Below are positions 14,853 through 21,867 of a stretch of DNA of 64,000 nucleotides, piece after piece (the stretch's first letter is position 1; the number at the start of each line of letters is the position of its first letter). Position numbers and translations under genes: made by a program. Source of the stretch: a virus; IMG/VR virus record IMGVR_UViG_3300021197_001995, positions 1-64,000 of that record; one strand, written 5' to 3'. The notes below the pieces were generated by a model. It was not told where the DNA came from. It ran no database searches and was given only the letters and a program-made list of their open reading frames with translations.

Positions 14853-15904
14853 AATACAATTACGAAGTGATAAAAGAAGAGACCACTCGCTTAATACATG
14901 CGGATAACTTTCCAGAGTTAAAAGGCAAAACAGTGATCATTACCGGCGCCAACGGCTTGATAGGTGGTTTTCTAGCGGACTTTTTATGTCACTTGAACGA
15001 TGCGCTGGATTACAAGATAAAACTACTTCTGACTTCATACAGTCCCGTAGAGAGAGCAGCCAGAGTGTCTCACTTAACTTCCAGGCCCGACGTGACCTAT
15101 TTTTCTTGGGACTGCTCACTGCCATTTGGGGAGACTCAAATCAAAGATGTCGATATAATAATTTTCTCATCTGGATACGGACAACCATCTAGGTTTTTAG
15201 AGAACAAGATAAAAACAACGATGATAAATATAATAGGAGTGAGATCTCTGATCGACCACTTTAGGAGAGAACAGGAAAACAAAGTTAAGTTTCTGTTCTT
15301 GAGTACCAGCGAAGTGTACGGCAGCCCAGATGAATATCCTACTACTGAAGAGTTCTCTGGAAGAATAGACATGTCCAACAACCGAGCGTGCTACATCATT
15401 TCTAAACTTGCTGGCGAAGTGTTGTGTAAGGAATACAATGATAGTTCCGAAGTAGAAGCTAAATCGGCAAGAGTGGCACTTACCTATGGCCCAGGCACTT
15501 CAAGATCAGACACACGCGTGCTTCAAGAATTTGTCTTCAAAGCCGTCGATGATAAGAAAATAAAGATGTTTGATGAGGGCAAGTCAATCAGAAATTATTT
15601 GTACATAACCGATTGTTGTGAGATTTTGCTAAAAATACTTTTAAGAGGAAGGGAAAGTGTTTATAATGTAGGGGGAGACACCGAGGAAATTAGCATTCAT
15701 AGTCTCGCAGAAACGATCGCCGAAAACTTTAAGGTTCCAGTAGAAAAAGGAACCAGAAAATCATCCGCAACATCAAGCGCCCCAAACAAAGTAGGTCTTT
15801 CGATGGATAGATTTCGAAGTGAATTTCCAAGCTATGGCCCTAACATAGTCGATTTAGAAACAGGGATAAAACAAACATTGAGGTGGTATAAATTACATGA
15901 TTAA
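14849..15904 (+). CDS. NAD-dependent epimerase/dehydratase (extended SDR)
   Basis: 351 residues. ITGANGLIGG (31-40) is the glycine-rich NAD-binding loop. STSEVYG supplies the catalytic Ser/Thr region and CYIISK the Tyr-x3-Lys pair. The downstream VYNVGGD and NYLYITD blocks are typical of nucleotide-sugar 4,6-dehydratases, epimerases and UDP-glucuronate decarboxylases, and the sequence does not separate these. It directly follows the transketolase pair (ATGA overlap), so the two probably work on the same sugar. It could be the epimerase/reductase that completes GDP-fucose synthesis, but it lacks features I would call diagnostic. Confidence 0.82.
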   Translation: MKYNYEVIKEETTRLIHADNFPELKGKTVIITGANGLIGGFLADFLCHLNDALDYKIKLLLTSYSPVERAARVSHLTSRPDVTYFSWDCSLPFGETQIKDVDIIIFSSGYGQPSRFLENKIKTTMINIIGVRSLIDHFRREQENKVKFLFLSTSEVYGSPDEYPTTEEFSGRIDMSNNRACYIISKLAGEVLCKEYNDSSEVEAKSARVALTYGPGTSRSDTRVLQEFVFKAVDDKKIKMFDEGKSIRNYLYITDCCEILLKILLRGRESVYNVGGDTEEISIHSLAETIAENFKVPVEKGTRKSSATSSAPNKVGLSMDRFRSEFPSYGPNIVDLETGIKQTLRWYKLHD

Positions 15905-16808
15905 AAAAATAACAATACAAGATTTCGAAAGCGCTTTTGGAGAAGAATTATCTTCTTTTGTGAAAGAGAAGATCTCCGGATTCATTTTCGAGTATGAAGA
16001 GGTGCAGGAGAGAGAGAAAGATTTTTTAGTACTAAACATTTTGAAAAGCATTTCTGCAGGCCTAAGAAAAGCCGGCCCACACCGAGAGCAAGATTGGATC
16101 CATGGTTGGGCTGAAAACCGAGATGAGGTTAAGCAGTCAATAAAACCGAAGTACTTCGGTAAGCTTCCCCATGTACGATGGAAAGGAAAGTTCATAAAAC
16201 CCATATCGGAAGACTTTGAGTACAACATGGCACAGGTTCTGCAATTTTGGCTATTCGAGAAGTACATGTCAGGGTTTACTTCTATCTACGAGTTTGGCTG
16301 CGGCACAGCTCACAATCTGCTTAGAGCAGAAGAAGTCAGTCCTGCAGCCAAACTGTACGGACTAGATTGGGCAACCTCATCTCAGGAGACGATTAGAGAA
16401 ATAAATAAATTACACGGCAAAGACATCCAAGGTCACAACTTTAACTTTTTTGAAATAGATCACAATCTTAAACTTGATGAATCCTCAGCCGTCTATACGT
16501 TTGCAGCATTGGAGCAGGTGGGAGAAGACCATACTGATTTCATAGATTATCTAATTGAGCAAAACCCATCTATTTGTTTGCACGTGGAACCAATTGCAGA
16601 GCTGCTGGATCCCGAATCTAATCTCTTAGATCATCTAAGTGTTGAATACTTCCGCGAAAGGAATTATTTAAGAAACTTTTATAACCATTTAAAAGATCTA
16701 GAGACCAGTGGTAAGATAGAAATAATTAAAGCACAAAGAAGCCAAATTGGTAGCTTTTATGTAGATGGATACTCAATCGTAGCCTGGAGGCCAAAATGCC
16801 AGAACTAA
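15897..16808 (+). CDS. Class I SAM-dependent methyltransferase
   Basis: 303 residues. The SAM-binding motif I is YEFGCGTAHN (131-140), followed by LYGLDWA as motif II. The N-terminal 125 residues are helical and unrelated to standard methyltransferase cores. Its place inside the sugar island suggests O-methylation of a sugar or of a lipid-linked intermediate. It overlaps both neighbours. Confidence 0.75.
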   Translation: MIKKITIQDFESAFGEELSSFVKEKISGFIFEYEEVQEREKDFLVLNILKSISAGLRKAGPHREQDWIHGWAENRDEVKQSIKPKYFGKLPHVRWKGKFIKPISEDFEYNMAQVLQFWLFEKYMSGFTSIYEFGCGTAHNLLRAEEVSPAAKLYGLDWATSSQETIREINKLHGKDIQGHNFNFFEIDHNLKLDESSAVYTFAALEQVGEDHTDFIDYLIEQNPSICLHVEPIAELLDPESNLLDHLSVEYFRERNYLRNFYNHLKDLETSGKIEIIKAQRSQIGSFYVDGYSIVAWRPKCQN

Positions 16809-17224
16809 TTTATTCAAAAGAAGACCCTGATCTTTTATTGTTAGCAATCAACCGCAAATCAGAAATAACATCTTCCAGGGTTGACGTTTGCCCATCAGAT
16901 GAATATATTCAAATCTGCGCAAAATCTATGCCAAAAGGAATGACGTTCAAGCCACACAAGCACAACAAACTAGAAAGAATAACCGACTACACTCAGGAAG
17001 CTTGGATAATCTTAGAAGGATCCGTTCACGCAAATTTCTGGGACGTTAATGATCAACCCATACACGAAACAGTCCTAAACTCAGGCGACTGCGCGATTGT
17101 CTTTCGAGCCGGCCACAGTTTTGAGGTCCTAGAAGAAGAAACAATTTTATACGAGGTAAAGTCTGGTCCCTATTACGGAGTAGAAAGAGACAAATCGTTT
17201 TTGGATGGTGACAATGAAGTATGA
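16796..17224 (+). CDS. Cupin-fold protein, possible sugar-nucleotide isomerase or sensor
   Basis: 142 residues. FKPHKHNKLER followed by EAWIILEGSVHANFWD and LNSGDCAIVFRAGHSFEVLEE gives the two cupin motifs with metal-ligand-type His and Glu residues. Similar small cupins (WbuC/FdtA-like) sit in O-antigen clusters, some acting as ketoisomerases on dTDP sugars. A specific reaction cannot be assigned. The start overlaps the methyltransferase end by 13 bases. Confidence 0.7.
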   Translation: MPELIYSKEDPDLLLLAINRKSEITSSRVDVCPSDEYIQICAKSMPKGMTFKPHKHNKLERITDYTQEAWIILEGSVHANFWDVNDQPIHETVLNSGDCAIVFRAGHSFEVLEEETILYEVKSGPYYGVERDKSFLDGDNEV

Positions 17225-17387
17225 GCTGTGGGACATGGTGGCATACGGCCATGACGAGCCGATGGTGCCATTTACGCTAATGGCCACAAGTGACAACTAT
17301 GAAGAAATTTATTTCAGATTCAACAAGATGGTAAAAGATAAACCATGTGTAATTTTTTTAAAAGAAAAGGAAAAAAACAATGACTAA
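17205..17387 (+). CDS. Small uncharacterised protein, 60 aa
   Basis: It overlaps the cupin stop by 20 bases and the gmd start by eight. The sequence YELWDMVAYGHDEPMVPFTL, then aromatic residues and a Lys-rich end, belongs to no family I know. The start may be 17205 or the ATG at 17214. The tight packing supports a real gene. Confidence 0.5.
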   Translation: MVTMKYELWDMVAYGHDEPMVPFTLMATSDNYEEIYFRFNKMVKDKPCVIFLKEKEKNND

Positions 17388-18363
17388 AAAGAGAGCATTA
17401 ATTACCGGCTTAGGCGGCCAAGACGGTAGTTATCTAGCAGAACACTTGCTAGAAAAAGGCTACGAAGTGCACGGAATGATCAGAAGACACTCCGTCGCAG
17501 AAAACCAAGACAGCCGAATAAGTAAAATTACCGATCAAATTGAGACATATTACGGAGACCTCTTAGATGTGCCTTCTTTGGTCAGGATTTTCAAGGAGTC
17601 TCAACCAGATGAGATTTATAACCTTGGAGCGATGTCACACGTAAGAATAAGTTTTGATGTGCCATCTTTCACAATACAAACTAACGGACTAGGGGTGCTA
17701 AACATGTTGGAGACATATAGAACGATGTCCCCAGAAGCAAGGTTTTATCAAGCTAGTTCATCAGAGATGTTTGGGAACTCTGTTGATGACGACGGGATAC
17801 AAAGATTAACAACCCCTATGACACCAGTGAGTCCTTACGGGTGCGCAAAACTGCTAGCCTACAACCTGGTGCGACATTATAGGCATGCCTACAAGTTGCA
17901 CGCGTGCAATGGTATTTTGTTTAATCACGAGTCACCAAGACGAGGTACCAATTTTGTAACTAATAAAGTGGTCAAACGCGCTGTAGAAATTAAGCTGGGA
18001 CTAAAAGATAAGCTAGAACTTGGAAACATGGATTCATTCAGAGATTGGGGCCATTCTAAGGACTATGTTAGGGCAATGAATTTAATAGTAAATCACGAAA
18101 CACCGGATGAATTTATTGTGTCGACAGGGAGAACACACTCAGTCAGGGATCTTTGCGATGTGGTTTTCAAGAAATTGGACTTGGATTATAAAAAATACGT
18201 GACACAAAATCCAAAATTTATGAGACCCGAAGAGCTTAAATATCTTAAGGGAGACTCCTCTAAAGCGCGAGATGTTTTAGGCTGGGTACCAGAATATACT
18301 TTTGAGTCAATGCTCGAAGAAATGATAGAAAATTGGAAGGAGAAATTAAGTAATGAAACTTAG
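17380..18363 (+). CDS. gmd: GDP-mannose 4,6-dehydratase
   Basis: 327 residues, close to bacterial Gmd length. It starts ALITGLGGQDGSYLAEHLLE, the characteristic GxxGQDGSYL NADP loop, and continues with MIRRHS, NLGAMSHVRISFD, SSSEMFG, Tyr-x3-Lys in YGCAKLLAY, FNHESPRRG and FRDWGHSKDYV. All are Gmd hallmarks. It converts GDP-mannose to GDP-4-keto-6-deoxymannose, the precursor of GDP-fucose, GDP-rhamnose and GDP-perosamine. The first catalytic block reads SSSEMFG as in active enzymes. It is the last gene of the island, with GGA upstream of the ATG. Confidence 0.95.
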   Translation: MTKKRALITGLGGQDGSYLAEHLLEKGYEVHGMIRRHSVAENQDSRISKITDQIETYYGDLLDVPSLVRIFKESQPDEIYNLGAMSHVRISFDVPSFTIQTNGLGVLNMLETYRTMSPEARFYQASSSEMFGNSVDDDGIQRLTTPMTPVSPYGCAKLLAYNLVRHYRHAYKLHACNGILFNHESPRRGTNFVTNKVVKRAVEIKLGLKDKLELGNMDSFRDWGHSKDYVRAMNLIVNHETPDEFIVSTGRTHSVRDLCDVVFKKLDLDYKKYVTQNPKFMRPEELKYLKGDSSKARDVLGWVPEYTFESMLEEMIENWKEKLSNET

Positions 18364-18559
18364 TAATCAAGCAATGGGAGCCATCATGATGGCGCTGCAA
18401 AAATCCCTATTAGAACAATCAGACATCACACCGGTGTTGAGGTCTTTTGAATTCAACTGTGATAACTCAGGTTCACTGACAGTAGATAATCCACCTGCTT
18501 TTTCAGTTGGAGAAGACACGTTCAACCCTGAAGTGAATAATACGTCAGGATCAGATTAA
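18353..18559 (+). CDS. Small uncharacterised protein, 68 aa
   Basis: The ATG lies in the gmd 3' end after GGAG. It has a helical N-terminus (LSNQAMGAIMMALQKSLLEQ) and a Ser/Asn/Pro-rich C-terminus. Short proteins of this sort are familiar between late-function genes of T4-like marine phages, but I cannot name a role. The stop overlaps the next ATG (TAATG). Confidence 0.55.
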   Translation: MKLSNQAMGAIMMALQKSLLEQSDITPVLRSFEFNCDNSGSLTVDNPPAFSVGEDTFNPEVNNTSGSD

Positions 18560-18813
18560 TGCCGGTATATACGTACCACTGCAACGAGTGTAAGTTTGAG
18601 TTTGAAGCACGACATTCGATGTCTTACGAATCTCAAGCTTGTAAATCTTGCGCATCACCTAATGTTACCCGGGTACCCTCAAGTTTGGGGGCCGCAAAGT
18701 CTGCAATGGGAAGTGTGCCCCAAAGACTTGGGTCGGTTGTGAAAGAATTTATTGAATCAACGAAAAAAGAAGTAGGCTCCGATAAAAAAGCCCTGAAATC
18801 GAGGGAGATGTAA
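18559..18813 (+). CDS. FmdB-type zinc-ribbon protein
   Basis: 84 residues. It starts PVYTYHCNEC with a second CxxC at 28-31 (Cys8, 11, 28, 31). This is the FmdB/CxxC small zinc-ribbon family, annotated as putative regulators. The remainder is basic and Ser-rich. It sits between the sugar island and the late sigma-like gene, so a regulatory role is plausible but not shown. Confidence 0.78.
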   Translation: MPVYTYHCNECKFEFEARHSMSYESQACKSCASPNVTRVPSSLGAAKSAMGSVPQRLGSVVKEFIESTKKEVGSDKKALKSREM

Positions 18814-18814
18814 A

Positions 18815-19120
18815 ATGTGGTTCTGGGTATTCATAGCGTCTGCAGCTTTTAATTTGTTGTTTGCGTTATATATAAGATGGCTGCTAAAGTCTGTAGCGGC
18901 GATAAACGAAGAAATAGAACAAGTATACTCTTCTGTAAGTGAGTTTTCTTCTCACTTGTCAAGTATTCACGAGATGGAAATGTTTTACGGGGATCAAACA
19001 CTTAAGGGGTTAATAGACCATGCGAGTACTCTATCAAGCCAATTGGATAATCTGGATCTGATTCTTAACGAAGGTGACAACGAAGAGGAGGTGCCCCTTG
19101 GAGACGAGACCAAAGAGTAA
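18815..19120 (+). CDS. Small single-pass membrane protein with coiled coil, 101 aa
   Basis: Residues 3-24 form one transmembrane helix (WVFIASAAFNLLFALYIRWLL), followed by a coiled-coil-like segment and an acidic tail. The ATG is one base after the FmdB-like stop. Similar one-helix proteins occur in cyanophage-like genomes without known function. The 3' end overlaps the sigma-like gene. Confidence 0.65.
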   Translation: MWFWVFIASAAFNLLFALYIRWLLKSVAAINEEIEQVYSSVSEFSSHLSSIHEMEMFYGDQTLKGLIDHASTLSSQLDNLDLILNEGDNEEEVPLGDETKE

Positions 19121-19805
19121 GAGAAGGAAGCGTACAAAAAATAATTATTTCACAAAGGTACACGAAGACGCAATTGTAAAATACGCTCTGTCCGTTAGCA
19201 GACAAGAAAAGTCTAAACTTTACATTTCTTTAATTCAACCAGCCTTCGATGAGATGGTTAATAAGATAATCTTTACCTATAAATTTAATAATTTACCGAA
19301 CATAGATTACTTAAGAGATGACTGTAAAATTTGGTTGACAACCATTCTTGACAAGTATGACCCAAACAAAGGGTCAAAGGCGTTTTCATATTTCTCTGTC
19401 GTAACCAAGAATTGGTTTATACACAAAGTAAAGCAGAATTCAAAAAAAATAAAAAGAGAGTCTTCTTATGAAACGCTCGTGCAATCAGGGGGCCCCGATT
19501 CGCTGGGCACAAAGTCTGACGTGGACGATTATGTAGAGTTGCGCGCACAGGCTGAGTTCTGGGCCCAACTTTTATGTCAAATAGACAAATGGGACACAGG
19601 TAATTTAAAGACTAGCGAGAAGCTTGTTCTCGATGCTGTAAAAGTCTTAATGCATAACATTGAAGACATCGAAATTTTCAACAAGAAAGCTGTGTACCTT
19701 TATCTTAGAGAGTTGACAGGTTTGAATACGAAACAGGTCGTAAACAATTTAAACAAGTTGAGAGAAAAATATAGGGTTTTTAAAGGAAAGTGGGATAGGG
19801 CATAA
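19098..19805 (+). CDS. Probable late-transcription sigma factor (T4 gp55-like)
   Basis: 235 residues. A basic N-terminus is followed by a sigma region 2-like helical core: YDPNKGSKAFSYFSVVTKNW and FIHKVKQNSKKIKRESS. FSYF-x3-TKNW is the pattern I associate with gp55-type phage sigma factors, which direct host RNA polymerase to TATAAATA late promoters, and such octamers are present in this window. The C-terminal half is longer than in T4 gp55. I place the start at TTG 19098 because GAGGAGG lies six bases upstream; GTG at 19074 is the alternative. Assignment rests on pattern recall and context. Confidence 0.65.
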   Translation: METRPKSKRRKRTKNNYFTKVHEDAIVKYALSVSRQEKSKLYISLIQPAFDEMVNKIIFTYKFNNLPNIDYLRDDCKIWLTTILDKYDPNKGSKAFSYFSVVTKNWFIHKVKQNSKKIKRESSYETLVQSGGPDSLGTKSDVDDYVELRAQAEFWAQLLCQIDKWDTGNLKTSEKLVLDAVKVLMHNIEDIEIFNKKAVYLYLRELTGLNTKQVVNNLNKLREKYRVFKGKWDRA

Positions 19806-19818
19806 TTTTACGTCTATG

Positions 19819-19831
19819 CTATTTAATAAAG
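19819..19831 (+). promoter_or_regulatory. CTATTTAWTA motif before tail-module gene
   Basis: CTATTTAATAAAG ends one base before the ATG at 19833. Close relatives lie before 32059 (CTATTTATTAAAG, 32032-32044) and 55247 (CTATTTATTAGTG, 55208-55220). The conserved intergenic position suggests a shared signal; its nature is unknown. Confidence 0.35.
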
Positions 19832-19832
19832 T

Positions 19833-20147
19833 ATGAAGAAACAAGATTTACAAAACTACATCGATCAAGCAACGTCTAACGTAACAGACGACAGAGCCGC
19901 GACAAAGACGCTTCTGATGAGCCTGATGAAGTTTATGCAGACCGGCGATGACCGTCACAGAGAACTTGGCTTGGTCGCTGCAAAATATCTTGAAACACTT
20001 CAAAGATCCAACGAACAGTTGGTTAAGCTAGCCGCGCTCCTTCAAAAAAACGAGAAGACCGCAGAGAACATAACAGAAGAGGATAAGCGAGAGTTGTTTG
20101 AAATGATAAATGACTCAAGCATTTCAGAAGATGACGAAAAAAACTAA
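19833..20147 (+). CDS. Uncharacterised helical protein, 104 aa
   Basis: A mostly helical, charged protein (KKQDLQNYIDQATSNV; ELGLVAAKYLETLQRSNEQL) with an acidic C-terminus. No Shine-Dalgarno is visible; the CTATTTAATAAAG motif ends one base before the ATG. As first gene of the tail module it may be a chaperone or packaging factor, but no family is recognised. Confidence 0.55.
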   Translation: MKKQDLQNYIDQATSNVTDDRAATKTLLMSLMKFMQTGDDRHRELGLVAAKYLETLQRSNEQLVKLAALLQKNEKTAENITEEDKRELFEMINDSSISEDDEKN

Positions 20148-20778
20148 TCTAGATGACATAGTAAACATTACCCTTGACGGCCGCCACCGGGATGCGATAT
20201 ATAACAACGACAACGTTCAAAATCCTGTGGATAAGATCCGCGCGATGCTGGACAAAATAAAATCGACTCATCAAAGCCTAAGGTCAGATAAAGAAGAGCT
20301 GTTCGGATACAATCTTTTTAGTAGAAGAGTTACGATGAACGAATTTGTAATGATGTACCCAGAAGACAGCGCCTTTTTTAAAGAGTTGCTAAATCACAAA
20401 AACGTCAACAAAGCAAACGCCGCGGCCCACTTTGTCGAATGTAGAATTCACATACCAGAGATAACTGGCCTTTTTCCCCTACCGGATTGGAGCATCTTAC
20501 GAGAACAAAACAAACTGTATGACGATTATGAGAATGTGTCCGCAGAAAACAACCAGAAAAAAATGAAAGAGATAGATAAGAAAATAGAAGATACAAACAA
20601 AAAACTCTTTAAAGAGATTTTAAAAATAAACTTATATCCTCGTATGTATTATTATACCGCTATCGGAGAAAGTATTGACAAAGGCGGCTTTTGTAAAGTA
20701 AAATTTACAAAATCTATGCCAACGATGGCCACCGGTTTGGTTTTAGAAATTTTAGACGACGGAGTTATAATCACTTGA
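20131..20778 (+). CDS. Putative baseplate-associated protein, 215 aa
   Basis: It begins MTKKTNLDDIVNITL; an in-frame ATG at 20110 is an alternative start, and neither has a clear Shine-Dalgarno. A helical middle with a strongly charged coiled-coil segment (ENNQKKMKEIDKKIEDTNKK) is followed by a short beta-rich end (CKVKFTKSMPTMATGLVLEI). Its position before the spike-like and giant baseplate genes suggests a hub or hub-assembly role. The function is inferred from context. Confidence 0.55.
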   Translation: MTKKTNLDDIVNITLDGRHRDAIYNNDNVQNPVDKIRAMLDKIKSTHQSLRSDKEELFGYNLFSRRVTMNEFVMMYPEDSAFFKELLNHKNVNKANAAAHFVECRIHIPEITGLFPLPDWSILREQNKLYDDYENVSAENNQKKMKEIDKKIEDTNKKLFKEILKINLYPRMYYYTAIGESIDKGGFCKVKFTKSMPTMATGLVLEILDDGVIIT

Positions 20779-20801
20779 GAGAAATAGGGAGAAATTAAGA
20801 C

Positions 20802-21842
20802 ATGTCTTCATTCAAAAAAAAAGAGAATCCATCAAAAGCTTATACCATACATTTACCTTTTGAGCAGGGATTCAACGGAAAAGGTAAGAGGAGATTAGAC
20901 GAACCCGCTCCGCTTCCGTCTCTCCGTACTGGCGATGAACTCATTACAGGCAAAGTCGACAACAACGCAAGAATTGTTCTTGGACGAGATCGCGACCCAT
21001 TCGGAGCAGGACCTAGAGGAATAAAAGAGTTTGAGTCCATAGATGAGGACTCGATCTCACAAGTGTCTGGGTATTCCGATTACATGGGCGCCGGCGCCAT
21101 AGACATCGTTGTGGGGTCTGGGGCCCCTTACCCAATGGATATGTCTAAACTTGAAAGGCCCAACAACCTACCTCCGATCTATACTACTGCGAACTCTCTT
21201 AAGCTTAAAGCCTCTTTTTTGTCTGATCAATCCGGGCATCCCGGAGTTTTAATGGACGCAGCCAGAATTTACATAACTCAAATGTCCGACATCGACGACT
21301 ACTTTGGCATAGCCAAGAGAGGATTTAAGACAGACCTGGGGCCCACATCCGCAATAATGATGAAAGCTGACAGAATACGCTTACACTCCAGAAGAGACAT
21401 TAAAATCATCGCCGGTAAAGAGTCCGGCGTCGACATTGATTCAAATGGTTATCTTATCAAGGAGAAGCCAAGAATTCACCTCATGGCGGGAAATGGCACT
21501 CTTGGTAACCAACAGCCCATTCCACTAGGTGACAACCTAGTGGAATGTATAAAATCAATATTCGAGGCTCTTCAAGACAACTTGGAGATAATGCATTCAA
21601 TTACAAAGTCTCAAGCTGAGTTGAACACTGTGGTGGAAAATAGTATAAGAGTAAACCCAGCCGGCCCAACAGCGCCAGACTTTGTCTCTCAGATCGCCGG
21701 CGTATTTAAAAAACTATCGGACATGAAAGACATATTTAGCATTTATTATTCGAAGTTCTTAAACTTGCCCGGGCAAGAATTGACATACCTGGAACCATCA
21801 TCGACCAAATACATTTTGAGCAGATATAATACCACCAACTAA
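20802..21842 (+). CDS. Putative baseplate spike/structural protein, 346 aa
   Basis: It is preceded by GGGAG. The N-terminal half is Pro/Gly-rich; the middle (MMKADRIRLHSRRDIKIIAG) shows short repeating beta strands like those of gp5/VgrG-type spikes; the C-terminal third is helical. The residues encoded over 21518-21547 coincide with a perfect 13-bp hairpin at the nucleic-acid level. T4-like virions place such a protein at the centre of the baseplate. Assignment is by pattern and gene order. Confidence 0.55.
   Translation: MSSFKKKENPSKAYTIHLPFEQGFNGKGKRRLDEPAPLPSLRTGDELITGKVDNNARIVLGRDRDPFGAGPRGIKEFESIDEDSISQVSGYSDYMGAGAIDIVVGSGAPYPMDMSKLERPNNLPPIYTTANSLKLKASFLSDQSGHPGVLMDAARIYITQMSDIDDYFGIAKRGFKTDLGPTSAIMMKADRIRLHSRRDIKIIAGKESGVDIDSNGYLIKEKPRIHLMAGNGTLGNQQPIPLGDNLVECIKSIFEALQDNLEIMHSITKSQAELNTVVENSIRVNPAGPTAPDFVSQIAGVFKKLSDMKDIFSIYYSKFLNLPGQELTYLEPSSTKYILSRYNTTN
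21518..21547. repeat. Perfect 13-bp inverted repeat with 4-base loop, inside a structural gene
   Basis: CATTCCACTAGGT, loop GACA, then the exact reverse complement. It would form a very stable RNA hairpin in the message and a cruciform-capable site in DNA. No run of T follows, so it is not an ordinary terminator. Confidence 0.9.
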
Positions 21843-21867
21843 GTAAAAGAAGGAAAAAAGATTCACA

